Shown: in pieces, positions 16,207 to 24,829 of the stretch | Position numbering within the stretch: position 1 is the first letter of the stretch | Layout of the letters: each line of letters opens with the position of its first letter | IMG/VR virus record: IMGVR_UViG_3300043420_001819 | Span: 19,428-83,427 of that record | Length of the DNA: 64,000 nt | Direction: 5' to 3' (one strand) | Source of the DNA: a virus | The notes under the pieces: model-generated | What the model was told of the DNA's origin: nothing | Seen by the model: the letters and a program-made list of their open reading frames with translations, nothing else | Database searches by the model: none | Position numbers and translations under genes: made by a program

Positions 16207-17838
16207 TTATGATACTTCAATAATAACACCAAATATCGGCTCGTCAGCAATACCTGTCCAAGTGAATGTATTAGTATTTAAAGGAGTGCTTGTAGTTGTA
16301 GCATAAGATAATGTACCACCTCCAGAACCAGGAGTTGTGCCAAAAGCTAATGTATTCTGGTTATCATTAAAATCTGTTGGATAACTACTTATACTAACAA
16401 AATCATCATCAACATAAGCAACAGCAATAAATATTTTATTACCACTTGAAGGTGTTACAGACGGAAGTGTAATACTACTTGCTAACAAAGTTAAATCTGT
16501 TGTAGCATATCCTGTTGCTTGTGTTGCATTTCTGATTATAGTGTTTAAAAATATTCCATTTGTTGTATCACTAGGGTTTACACTTATGGTGCCAGATGAT
16601 ATATCAGATTCTGTTAATATTTTATAGTAAGCAACATTCGTCCAATTACCGTCACCAATATAAGATGTTCCATAAACATCTGTAAATCCAGTTGGTGCAG
16701 GAAAGGTACTTGTATTACCGTCTGCAGAATGTTGTATTATAAGTAAATCCCCAGCGACAGCATTAGCATTTATATTAATACTTGTTGAAGAAGCTACTGA
16801 TTCAATAGATACAATGGTAGGTTTAACTATTTCAATACTATCAATAACACTTGATAATTTCCAAATGCCTGAGTTTTTATAGTTTCCGTATATTGTTGTT
16901 TCAGCTGTTGTGTCACCTAAACCATCAGCAGTGTTTGTGGATGGGAATGCTCTATTACCACCGTAGATAATACGAACAGCACCACCAGCACCAGGACCAT
17001 TTTCATTTGTGTTTTCAGCACCACCACCTCCACCACCGTAGTTACCACCGGTGGAAGGGTTTGAAGTTGAACCAGTGGATGCTGAACCAGCAGACCCCCC
17101 TGAACCTCCTCCACCAGGGCCACCGTTTGCTCCGTTATAAGAACCACCTGAACCTGATGAACCTTCACCTTGAAGACCTACACCACCACCAGCACCAGCG
17201 GCATCAGCACTTCCACCGGCACCACCACCTCCACCACCACCACCGGAACCCGATGAGCCTGATGTATTGATTGGAGCACCATTACCACCATTACCTGAAT
17301 AACCACCAGCACCACCACCACCAGTAGCATCAGTTGTACTGTTACTGTTTAATGCGTTTCCACCATTACCACCACCGTCACCTACATATGAACCTCCTGC
17401 TCTTGTAGATGTAGATCTAGTGACACCACCAGTTCCACCAAAACCAGCAACTGTAGACGTATCTATGAAATATGAATTTCCTCCATTAGGTGCGGAGAGA
17501 CCAGTAGTTGTTGAGTTTAGAACAGCACCACCTGAACCTACAACAACTGTATAAGAGTTTCCCGGTACAACTGGAATATTATTTTTCCATCCGAGACCAC
17601 CCCCGGCACCACCGTTACCACCGGAACCATTTGATGATGTACTACCACCACCTCCACCAACTGCAACAACGCATACTGAATAACAATTGGCAGGTGCGGT
17701 CCATGAGTAAGTGCCAGGTGTAGTATATTGTACTTCACCTCTTGCTACTGTACCTATACCAATATAAGAATACTGCTCTGTACTGGCAAAATCCATTGTT
17801 TGACCAATAATACCGCCATTATCAAAAACTGATTGCAT
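16207..17838 (-). CDS. Glycine-rich receptor-binding tail protein
   Basis: A 543-residue protein that starts with MQSVFDNGGIIGQTMDF, a segment seen in other phage structural proteins. Residues about 60-300 are dominated by glycine (runs of 5-6 Gly, GGGG spaced by Ser/Asn/Thr), a composition known from polyglycine-sandwich receptor-binding tips and from glycine-rich adhesins. The C-terminal half (320-543) is a beta-rich domain. Likely a host-recognition protein or part of the fibre. The opposite strand of the glycine region has long His-rich open frames, which are artefacts. Confidence 0.75.
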   Translation of the reverse strand: MQSVFDNGGIIGQTMDFASTEQYSYIGIGTVARGEVQYTTPGTYSWTAPANCYSVCVVAVGGGGGSTSSNGSGGNGGAGGGLGWKNNIPVVPGNSYTVVVGSGGAVLNSTTTGLSAPNGGNSYFIDTSTVAGFGGTGGVTRSTSTRAGGSYVGDGGGNGGNALNSNSTTDATGGGGAGGYSGNGGNGAPINTSGSSGSGGGGGGGGAGGSADAAGAGGGVGLQGEGSSGSGGSYNGANGGPGGGGSGGSAGSASTGSTSNPSTGGNYGGGGGGAENTNENGPGAGGAVRIIYGGNRAFPSTNTADGLGDTTAETTIYGNYKNSGIWKLSSVIDSIEIVKPTIVSIESVASSTSININANAVAGDLLIIQHSADGNTSTFPAPTGFTDVYGTSYIGDGNWTNVAYYKILTESDISSGTISVNPSDTTNGIFLNTIIRNATQATGYATTDLTLLASSITLPSVTPSSGNKIFIAVAYVDDDFVSISSYPTDFNDNQNTLAFGTTPGSGGGTLSYATTTSTPLNTNTFTWTGIADEPIFGVIIEVS

Positions 17839-17846
17839 AAATTACC

Positions 17847-18209
17847 TTATGAAATTTCTTCGTATGATACAACTGCTTCTAAGTCACCATTTGCACTTGC
17901 AAGAACTCTAATACTATCATTCTCTTCAAGATATACAGAAGTATCTTTACTAATAACAACCAATGAAGCATCTGCTGGAACAGTAACTGTACTTGCAAGT
18001 CTTAATTGTGTTGATTGGTTTTTGTAAATTTCTACAGATACATCACACGTACTTGTACCATCAACATTTGCTATAATTAATGAATTAACTTTAATAATTT
18101 TTCCTGAACCTGAAGTATTTGTTAGTAATGCTGTATTTGTAGTAGTAACAGCTTGTCCTGTTACTTTACCTAAAATGTTAGTTACATTTACTATATTTGG
18201 ATTTGCCAT
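17847..18209 (-). CDS. Small virion structural protein
   Basis: A 120-residue beta-rich protein (KIIKVNSLIIANVDGTSTC, then VSVEIYKNQSTQLRLAST, ending in SYEEIS). The pattern of a short sandwich protein with DISVEIYKN-type strands is familiar from T4-like marine phage structural genes. It sits just before the glycine-rich protein gene. Function unknown; structural by context. Confidence 0.65.
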   Translation of the reverse strand: MANPNIVNVTNILGKVTGQAVTTTNTALLTNTSGSGKIIKVNSLIIANVDGTSTCDVSVEIYKNQSTQLRLASTVTVPADASLVVISKDTSVYLEENDSIRVLASANGDLEAVVSYEEIS

Positions 18210-18325
18210 TTATTATCCTTACCAGTCTTTTGTTTTATTTATATATTTATCTACTACTGTCATTATACCATTTTCATCCTGAACTTCTTCTGTTTTTTTG
18301 GTAATAATGTTGCCATTTATTCTTC

Positions 18326-18730
18326 TTATCCGAATACCATAGCCATTGCAATAGCTTTCCCTGTAGTTACAGGTGTAGCCCACTCTGTATCATAATCTGT
18401 TTCACTTGCTTTTGCAAGAACTTGACCTGTTGTTCCCCCAGCAGGTACACCAACACCATCAATTCCATCAATTCCATCTGCACCGTCTATACCGTCTGTA
18501 CCATCAACCCCATTAATAGCAACAAAAGCATCAACCCACTGAGAAGTATCACCATCATTATAATAAACTTTTAATTTACCTTCTTCACTATTCCACCATA
18601 AATCTCCTGCGGATGCAGAAGTTGGAGGGGTTGTATCAATTGTTACGGAAGCGCCGCCTGTAGCAGCAGTAGTTTGTATTGTGTTATCGGGAAATTTTAT
18701 CCCGTGCTTTACCTTAAATTCGTTTGCCAT
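18326..18730 (-). CDS. Short tail fibre protein with collagen-like segment
   Basis: A 134-residue protein. The N-terminus EFKVKHGIKFPDNTIQTTA is a common fibre head, DLWWNSEEGKLKVYYNDGD is a typical fibre module, and residues about 76-95 consist of Gly-X-Asp triplets (GVDGTDGIDGADGIDGIDGV), which form collagen-like triple helices. The end GQVLAKASETDYDTEWATP then KAIAMAMVFG is a standard fibre terminus. Expected to be a trimer. Confidence 0.78.
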   Translation of the reverse strand: MANEFKVKHGIKFPDNTIQTTAATGGASVTIDTTPPTSASAGDLWWNSEEGKLKVYYNDGDTSQWVDAFVAINGVDGTDGIDGADGIDGIDGVGVPAGGTTGQVLAKASETDYDTEWATPVTTGKAIAMAMVFG

Positions 18731-18758
18731 GTCGTTTCACTCTCCACGATTAAAATGT

Positions 18759-18775
18759 GAGGGAAGAAGTCCCTC
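18759..18775 (-). terminator. Intrinsic terminator after the 577-residue fibre gene
   Basis: On the minus strand GAGGGA and TCCCTC form a 6-bp stem with a 5-nt loop, followed by ACATTTTAATC. It lies between the fibre gene ending at 18786 and the next gene starting at 18730. The U-tract is short, so partial read-through is likely. Confidence 0.6.
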
Positions 18776-18785
18776 GCTGTATTAT

Positions 18786-20519
18786 TTACACAGTAATAAG
18801 TGTTCTTTGTACCTTAATTATTGCTGAAGTGCTTGATCCCATAGTGACTACAAGCTCGGCATTGGCACCATTGATTTGAGATGTAAAATTACAAAGAGTG
18901 CCATTTGTTTCAAGAACAGCATATTCAGTCATATAAGTCGATGTTCCATTATGAATAACCATGATTTCCGATACTTGATAATTTGTACCTTGTGTTACTT
19001 GAATGACATATTTACAAGATCTATAACTTGCAATAGCAAATGTATCTATCGCCGTTTGTGATGTAGATGCAATAGTTGCATTAAGACCATCGATTCTTGC
19101 ATCAACCGCGGTAGTATCACTGAATGTAATACCAGCATCATTTTGCATATTGATTGTAGTTGAGGTTACATTACCTCTTGCAGTAACAGTTGCTAGTGTA
19201 TCAGATTCTGTAGTTGATGAACTAATTGTAATATTACCACTTGCATCTGAAGTTACAGTTGTTCCACCAGCACCGATAATTTTATGAGCACTTGTGACAG
19301 TAGAATCTTCAAGGTGATTTAAATACACATTGCCGTTTGTTGCAATCGCATTGGTAGTAGCTGTATTACTAGCACCTACAATATTTTTAGATGTTTTTTC
19401 CGTAGGTAATTGAGGAAGTGTTACTGTCTTTACATTAATCCCAGTTACGTGACCTGTTGTATTTGTCGTCACAGAATCAACCGCGGTAAATGTTCCGCCG
19501 TGTGTCGGAGATGCACTACTTGTTGCATCACTTCTTGTTGTATTATTATGAGAAATAGTTAGTATATCATCTGCGGTAAAGTTAGATGTAATATATGTAC
19601 CACTTGCAATTTGAAGTGTGTCGTGAGATGTTATTGTGTAAGAAGTCGTATCACCATCTTGAATCGTCCAATAGTCATAATTATCATATTCTGTAGGTAA
19701 AGGAATATTATAAAAATTTGTACCATTGTTTGTAAATGTCCATCTTGCAGCACTTTCATCCCATAATAAAGATACATTAGAAAGCGTTCCTCTTTCAATT
19801 TCAATACCACCATCTTCTGTTGGTGTTGAACCTGTATAATTACTGTTCAATGTGATAAGATTATCAGCAAGATTAATTGTTTCAGTATTAACTGTTGTTG
19901 ATGTCCCAGAAATAACAAGGTTTGTTACTTTAAGTGTTTCTGTCGAAGGGTTATATTTAAGATTTGAATGTGAATAACCAGTTTGTGCACCTGAAGCACT
20001 AGCAACGGTTGTGATGAATCTGTCATTGTTTGTTGCATCAGCAGATATAGATTGAAGTGTATCGGTGTTATTATCAGCTGGAAGGGTTATTGTTTTAGTA
20101 TTTACAGCCGTGATGTGACCTGTTGTACTTGTTGTAATACTATCAATCGCTGTAAAAGTTCCGCCATGCGCTGGGGCAGCAGTACTTGTATTATTTGTTC
20201 TTGTTACGTTATCGTGATTGAGTGTAATTGATACATTGTCAGAATCATTTGCTGTAAATGTTCCACTTCCAGAAATCATTGTCCCACCAGCAACTGATAA
20301 TATACCATCATTAACTATCGGTAAATCTGAAGTTAATGCAACTGTACCGTTTGCATTTGGAAATGTAATTGTTCTGTCAGCTGTAAGTGTTGTTAGTGGT
20401 AGAGATAATTTGAAATTTGAACCGTTATCATCAATTTCAAGTGTTTCAACAATTTGACCGTTATTATTGAAAATGTCTTTAGTCCCGATACGCAATCCGT
20501 CTTTAATTTTGAATGCCAT
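18786..20519 (-). CDS. Tail fibre protein
   Basis: A 577-residue beta-rich fibre protein. The segment TLTADRTITFPNANGTVAL (about 43-61) is a hallmark of phage fibres. Two copies of a module GGTFTAxDSxTTxTTGHxTxxNxKTxTLP are present, and a module TVNTETINL ... GGIEIERGT is shared with the protein at 22218. The C-terminal 60 residues are a compact domain without repeats. Likely a trimeric side or central fibre. Confidence 0.78.
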   Translation of the reverse strand: MAFKIKDGLRIGTKDIFNNNGQIVETLEIDDNGSNFKLSLPLTTLTADRTITFPNANGTVALTSDLPIVNDGILSVAGGTMISGSGTFTANDSDNVSITLNHDNVTRTNNTSTAAPAHGGTFTAIDSITTSTTGHITAVNTKTITLPADNNTDTLQSISADATNNDRFITTVASASGAQTGYSHSNLKYNPSTETLKVTNLVISGTSTTVNTETINLADNLITLNSNYTGSTPTEDGGIEIERGTLSNVSLLWDESAARWTFTNNGTNFYNIPLPTEYDNYDYWTIQDGDTTSYTITSHDTLQIASGTYITSNFTADDILTISHNNTTRSDATSSASPTHGGTFTAVDSVTTNTTGHVTGINVKTVTLPQLPTEKTSKNIVGASNTATTNAIATNGNVYLNHLEDSTVTSAHKIIGAGGTTVTSDASGNITISSSTTESDTLATVTARGNVTSTTINMQNDAGITFSDTTAVDARIDGLNATIASTSQTAIDTFAIASYRSCKYVIQVTQGTNYQVSEIMVIHNGTSTYMTEYAVLETNGTLCNFTSQINGANAELVVTMGSSTSAIIKVQRTLITV

Positions 20520-20551
20520 TTGTTATTCCTTTATATTATTTATATTTTTAT

Positions 20552-22111
20552 TTATATGAATTTTCTAAATTTAAAAACATAATTTGAAGCTGAAGCATTG
20601 CTATAGTTCGAATATATTTGTAGTTTTAGATTATCACCATCAAGATCTGCTGTTCTATATGTTCTTAGATATAGACCAGCATCACTTGAACCTCCTGCCC
20701 TATGAAGTTGAATTTCATCAGATGGAAGTTCCTGAGAAGTGTTCGTGTCACCCGCATACCAACTCATTATTCCAGAATAGTATTCATTCATATTTGATCC
20801 TCCTGCTGAAGTATCATTTGCATATAATTGAAGGATATATGTTCCTGTTCCAAGGTCAGTATATTTTATACCAGTATCTTGCCAATCTGTTGTTAAAGTT
20901 ATTGATTTTGTAAAAGTTGTAACCGGGTCAAAATTATCAACATACTGTTTTGTTGCTGCTTGTAAATCTTCAGTTGGATCGGCTGCTAAGGTTAATGCAC
21001 CAGTCATAGTATCACCAGTGACATTTACATAATCAGCATCATGGTTATGATCATCAATAGTTTCTAAAGCATGTTGAACATTTGTATCAGCACCAGATAA
21101 AATTCCATTAAAATTTGTTGTATCTATTAAAATATCTTCTGCTAAATCTGAAGGTATCACACTAACTGGAACAGGAAGTTGTGTTCTTACCGGTGATGCT
21201 CCACCAAATTGGAAATTATATTCTGAACCCGTATTTCCAAGCATATTAGCATAATATTTTATAACAACCCTATCTGTGGATACCCAATCACCATCATTAA
21301 GTTGAGTAGATGCAGAGAATTGATAATAATTACTATCAACTGGATTTACAGCACCAGTTGTAGAACTTGTGGCAAGAAGTGTTTCAGTGCCTGTACTTTC
21401 TCTTCTATAAATTTCAAAATAAAATTCAGCATATTGTTGACTGTTACCTGCAGTTTTTGCAATATTACCAATAGTAGTAATATTAACAATTCCTGGATTT
21501 CCGGTAAATTGATTTGCATCAGAAATAAGACTTGCTATTAACTGTGCAGATGAACTAATAGTTCCAGTCCCAACATCTACAGCAGTACTATTATAATCAC
21601 TATCACCTGTACTAGAAACTTGTCTAAAATAACCTGTAACATCTGATTCTACTGTAGTTGGATATAATACAATGTTAGAAGATAGTAATGAAACATCTGC
21701 CTTGCTTAAAGATAATTCATCCAAAGCACCTTTAACATTTACAGACATTAAATCTGCATCGTTATTATCATAATTAATATTTGAAGAAGTTAGATAATAG
21801 CTAGGAAGTTCACCACCTAATTTTTGAGAATCTTCAGAATCATCTACAACCCCACTAAGATTTGTATCATAAGTGGTTTTAAGCATATCACCACCAGCAA
21901 GTGATTGTATATCAGATTCTGTAACTAGTTTATTTGATGAGGTAACAGCTGTTAGAACATTATTCTGTGTTATTACTTCTTTAACTGTATCAAAAGCTAC
22001 CCAAAGCTTTTCATCAGTTGAGTTCATACACATCTCACCTGATACTAACCCAGCATCAGCATAGCTTCTACCGGCTACTGCCGTTCTCTTTAATTTAATT
22101 GTTTGTGACAT
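20552..22111 (-). CDS. Tail fibre protein with tropism-determinant-like N-terminus
   Basis: A 519-residue protein starting MSQTIKLKRTAVAGRSYAD, the N-terminal fibre module that also begins the neighbouring protein at 22218. Later segments are fibre repeats (DNGILSGADTNVQHALETIDDH, DYVNVTGDTMTGALTLAADP) and a C-terminal sandwich domain. Function in attachment is inferred from the modules. A perfect 14-bp palindrome lies upstream at 22122-22135. Confidence 0.78.
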   Translation of the reverse strand: MSQTIKLKRTAVAGRSYADAGLVSGEMCMNSTDEKLWVAFDTVKEVITQNNVLTAVTSSNKLVTESDIQSLAGGDMLKTTYDTNLSGVVDDSEDSQKLGGELPSYYLTSSNINYDNNDADLMSVNVKGALDELSLSKADVSLLSSNIVLYPTTVESDVTGYFRQVSSTGDSDYNSTAVDVGTGTISSSAQLIASLISDANQFTGNPGIVNITTIGNIAKTAGNSQQYAEFYFEIYRRESTGTETLLATSSTTGAVNPVDSNYYQFSASTQLNDGDWVSTDRVVIKYYANMLGNTGSEYNFQFGGASPVRTQLPVPVSVIPSDLAEDILIDTTNFNGILSGADTNVQHALETIDDHNHDADYVNVTGDTMTGALTLAADPTEDLQAATKQYVDNFDPVTTFTKSITLTTDWQDTGIKYTDLGTGTYILQLYANDTSAGGSNMNEYYSGIMSWYAGDTNTSQELPSDEIQLHRAGGSSDAGLYLRTYRTADLDGDNLKLQIYSNYSNASASNYVFKFRKFI

Positions 22112-22121
22112 TACTTACCCT

Positions 22122-22135
22122 TGTGTATATACACA
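22122..22135. promoter_or_regulatory. 14-bp palindrome upstream of a fibre gene
   Basis: TGTGTATATACACA is a perfect palindrome 11 nt upstream of the fibre gene start at 22111, between the terminator at 22186-22210 and the gene. It may be a protein site or a hairpin-forming leader. There is no recognised match. Confidence 0.3.
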
Positions 22136-22185
22136 GATAACTTTGTAATTCTATTAAGTAATAAAATTACAAAATTTTTTTATAT

Positions 22186-22210
22186 AAAAATTCCCCCTAT
22201 ATAGGGGGAA
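22186..22210 (-). terminator. Intrinsic terminator after the 361-residue fibre gene
   Basis: A perfect 20-nt palindrome (TTCCCCCTAT and its mirror, 22191-22210) is followed on the minus strand by TTTTTATATAAAAAAATTTT. It ends the fibre transcript of 22218-23303. Confidence 0.85.
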
Positions 22211-22217
22211 AATAATC

Positions 22218-23303
22218 TTAGAACTCACCACCGTCAACTATGTTAACAGAAAGAGTATCTGAAGAAATAATAATACTTGTTCCATCAACATTAACATCAA
22301 GAATAGGAGCAGTAGCAGTTCCACTATTAGAAAGACCAGCACCAGCACCAACTGAAGTTACAACTCCACTATTAAGTTTAGTGTAAAGTGTTGGAGAAAG
22401 TAAACCAGCATTTGTACCATTTGCTAATGGAATAGTTGCATCTGTACCTGTACTAGAAGTTACAATACCATTAGTAGGAGATGCTGTATAACCTAAATCA
22501 GTAATACCATCAGTTGTACAAGTAACAGTAATAGTATCTGCATCTGTTCTTGTAATTGCCATACCTGCACCAGCAACAAAATTAACATTATCAGTACTTG
22601 CATCAGAACCAGTTAATCTAACAGCTGCACCACCGGTAGCAGTTTCAGCAGATACAGAATATGTAGTATCTGTGTTATCACTATCAGGGAGTGTTACTGT
22701 TTTTGTATTAACAGCAGTAATATGACCTTCTGCACTTGTTGTGATACTAGAAACTACATCGAAAGACCCACCAATTGCAGGATTTGATGCAGTATCAGTT
22801 CCATCATTTCTTGTTACAGAATCATGGTTAACTTGGCCTCCAGAAATAGTAATAACATTACCGCTTGAAAGAACGTCAGCAGTATCAAGAATACGTCTTG
22901 AGCTAACACCGTCATTAACTACCCAATAATCATTAGTTTCATCCCATACAAGTGAAACATTAGCTGAAGTACCTCTTTCAATTTCGATACCACCGTTTTG
23001 TGAAGGGGCTCCAGCTTCATCAGCGTTAAGTAGGATAACTGCATCACCAATATTTACTTCATTTGAATTAACAGTAGTAGTTGTACCAGAAACTGTTAAG
23101 TTACCACTAATTACAACGTTTTGTGTAGGATTGCCAGAACCGTCAACTTCATAGTGTACATAAGCAAGTTCTTGCCCACCAGCAGTGCCGTTACCAACAA
23201 ATAATCTTAAGTTATCTTTAGTATAAAAGATAACGCCTTCCGCTGGGCTTATCCCTGAACGGTCTGTTTCTAAACCTCTTAAGAGTTTAATAGTTTGTGA
23301 CAT
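22218..23303 (-). CDS. Tail fibre protein (shares modules with two neighbours)
   Basis: A 361-residue fibre protein. MSQTIKLLRGLETDRSGIS at the start is the same N-terminal module as in the protein at 20552. Residues about 75-130 (NLTVSGTTTTVNSNEVNIGD, GGIEIERGTSANVSLVWDE) and GGSFDVVSSITTSAEGHIT are shared with the protein at 18786. The rest consists of fibre repeats. It ends DTLSVNIVDGGEF. The module sharing indicates domain shuffling among the fibres. Confidence 0.78.
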   Translation of the reverse strand: MSQTIKLLRGLETDRSGISPAEGVIFYTKDNLRLFVGNGTAGGQELAYVHYEVDGSGNPTQNVVISGNLTVSGTTTTVNSNEVNIGDAVILLNADEAGAPSQNGGIEIERGTSANVSLVWDETNDYWVVNDGVSSRRILDTADVLSSGNVITISGGQVNHDSVTRNDGTDTASNPAIGGSFDVVSSITTSAEGHITAVNTKTVTLPDSDNTDTTYSVSAETATGGAAVRLTGSDASTDNVNFVAGAGMAITRTDADTITVTCTTDGITDLGYTASPTNGIVTSSTGTDATIPLANGTNAGLLSPTLYTKLNSGVVTSVGAGAGLSNSGTATAPILDVNVDGTSIIISSDTLSVNIVDGGEF

Positions 23304-23324
23304 AATTTACCTTTATTTTAAAAT

Positions 23325-24281
23325 TTAATAGACCCCACAGTCAATTATGAGGTTATCAATATAATTTTTTGTCACTAAAGAATGACTACTAACAATTTTG
23401 TCGTTTGATAATGCTGGAGCTAGGATAGTACCATCATAATAAACTTCAATTGCATTATACCTGTTGCTTGTATCCGAACCAATACCTACCTCAAATATTG
23501 TTCCTGTTTTATTATCGTTGTATAAACCTAAAGTAGTTTGATAATTATTGTCTGCTCTTGTTCCTAAACCTACTGAGAATGAATAATCTCCAGTAGCACC
23601 ATTAGTATTATCGTTATCAAGTGAATAACTTAAATCAATAGACTGATTTCCTATATTCCCATAATACTCAGGATTTCTTCCTCTTAGTCTCCATCCAATG
23701 TTTAAACCTTCAAGGAGTCTTTCAAGTTCTGAAGGAGATGAACCATTAGCCGCTGTAAGTCTTACGTAAATACTACCAACAGTATCATCTATTAAAAGTG
23801 CTAAACCAGCCTGTAAAAATAACCCTGAAGTTGGCTCAACATTAGTTAAAGTACCATTTGTAGTGTCAATGTATAGTTTATCCTTACTACTAAACCCAGA
23901 AGTATCTAGGTCAGTTACTTTTCCTAAAGATGCTACTTTTCCTACACCATCTGGTTCAATTTCAGTGGTAGTAAGCCCTAAAATATATGAAGGGTCAGTT
24001 GTAGTAGCTGGAGCAACTTTTATAAGTCCAGTATCTTCATCAACACCTGTTATCATTACAACGATACCATTTATAATTGTTGAAGAAGTATCATTTATAA
24101 CAGTGTGTAAAACTTCGTGCCCAAGTTGTAAGGACTCTCCTGATACTGCTAAGTTAATAGTATCTTCAATCTCGTTATATGTTAATGTTCCTTGGTCTTC
24201 AGGGCCGCCAACTATTTGTAATGAACGTACTTTGATAGGTATTATTTCTTCGCTTGCCCATGTTACTTCATTAATTACCAA
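23325..24281 (-). CDS. Tail fibre or tail-tip structural protein
   Basis: A 318-residue protein. I take the TTG at 24281 as start because AAAGGAGG lies 7 nt upstream. It has a capsid-decoration-like beta region at about 50-180 and a C-terminal part with YSFSVGLGTRADNNYQTTLG (about 230-250), a repeat seen in trimeric fibres and autotransporter-like heads. It is the first gene after the terminator/promoter pair at 24311-24354, so it starts a transcription unit. Confidence 0.7.
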   Translation of the reverse strand: MVINEVTWASEEIIPIKVRSLQIVGGPEDQGTLTYNEIEDTINLAVSGESLQLGHEVLHTVINDTSSTIINGIVVMITGVDEDTGLIKVAPATTTDPSYILGLTTTEIEPDGVGKVASLGKVTDLDTSGFSSKDKLYIDTTNGTLTNVEPTSGLFLQAGLALLIDDTVGSIYVRLTAANGSSPSELERLLEGLNIGWRLRGRNPEYYGNIGNQSIDLSYSLDNDNTNGATGDYSFSVGLGTRADNNYQTTLGLYNDNKTGTIFEVGIGSDTSNRYNAIEVYYDGTILAPALSNDKIVSSHSLVTKNYIDNLIIDCGVY

Positions 24282-24310
24282 TGTCGGCCTCCTTTCATAT
24301 ATTAATTACT

Positions 24311-24320
24311 TTATTATCGT
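24311..24320 (-). promoter_or_regulatory. ACGATWAT motif, fibre unit
   Basis: On the minus strand ACGATAATAA, 30 nt before the TTG start at 24281 and directly downstream of a terminator, i.e. at a transcription-unit boundary. This is the clearest context for the motif being a promoter element. Confidence 0.6.
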
Positions 24321-24333
24321 ATAGCCTCTCTTT

Positions 24334-24354
24334 TAAAAACACATCCCAATGTGT
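24334..24354 (-). terminator. Intrinsic terminator before the fibre unit
   Basis: On the minus strand ACACAT-TGGG-ATGTGT followed by TTTTTAAAAG. It lies 1 nt after the stop of the gene at 24356 and 14 nt before the ACGATAATAA motif. Confidence 0.75.
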
Positions 24355-24355
24355 A

Positions 24356-24808
24356 TTATGATAAGGCTTCAGTACATTTTAAATATACATTAGTTCCATC
24401 ACAGAAATACTCAATCCAATATGTTCCTGCTGTATTTATTGTTGTTAAAAAATTTGAGTCTACTAAAATAGATGCACCTAATGTAATAGTACGAGGGGTT
24501 GTATTAACTAATATAACTGTACCAATTTGTCCAGATGCACTAGCAATATTTGTGAATGTTAATGCACCATTTGCTGTTGGAGTACACTTAAAATTATTTT
24601 TACTGTTTAAGTCAAAACTTAAATCATTATCTGTTAGTAATGTTCCTCTTTGGGGAGCTGAGAAAGTGTGTGCTGTAGCGATAAAATTAGTAAATAATGT
24701 ATTTATTTGAGTTTGTGTATAAACTTTACCCCAATTTGTATTAAGAATTTGTCTCCAAGCAGTAGCCCCTATTTCTAAAGTTTCTATCCCATTTGCTAAG
24801 ATTGCCAT
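24356..24808 (-). CDS. Tail structural protein
   Basis: A 150-residue protein with an N-terminal segment EIGATAWRQILNTNWGKVYTQ, common at the start of small phage tail proteins, and a beta-rich remainder ending in a Cys-containing strand (WIEYFCDGTNVYLKC). It lies between the tail-tip protein and the fibre genes, and its transcript ends at the terminator 24334-24354. Confidence 0.65.
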   Translation of the reverse strand: MAILANGIETLEIGATAWRQILNTNWGKVYTQTQINTLFTNFIATAHTFSAPQRGTLLTDNDLSFDLNSKNNFKCTPTANGALTFTNIASASGQIGTVILVNTTPRTITLGASILVDSNFLTTINTAGTYWIEYFCDGTNVYLKCTEALS

Positions 24809-24829
24809 TTTATTTCCTTTTAATTAATA

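Noticed and set aside
17007-17270. A His/Leu-rich rightward open frame.
   Set aside because: It is the antisense of glycine codons in the glycine-rich fibre protein, a composition artefact.
18210-18325. A 14-45 residue frame ending in VVDKYINKTKDW between two fibre genes.
   Set aside because: The open frame is readable but has no start codon with a ribosome site at a sensible place; it may be the relic of a small gene.
10585-23303. A diversity-generating retroelement acting on the fibre genes.
   Set aside because: No reverse transcriptase gene and no adenine-biased template/variable repeat pair were seen in the window.
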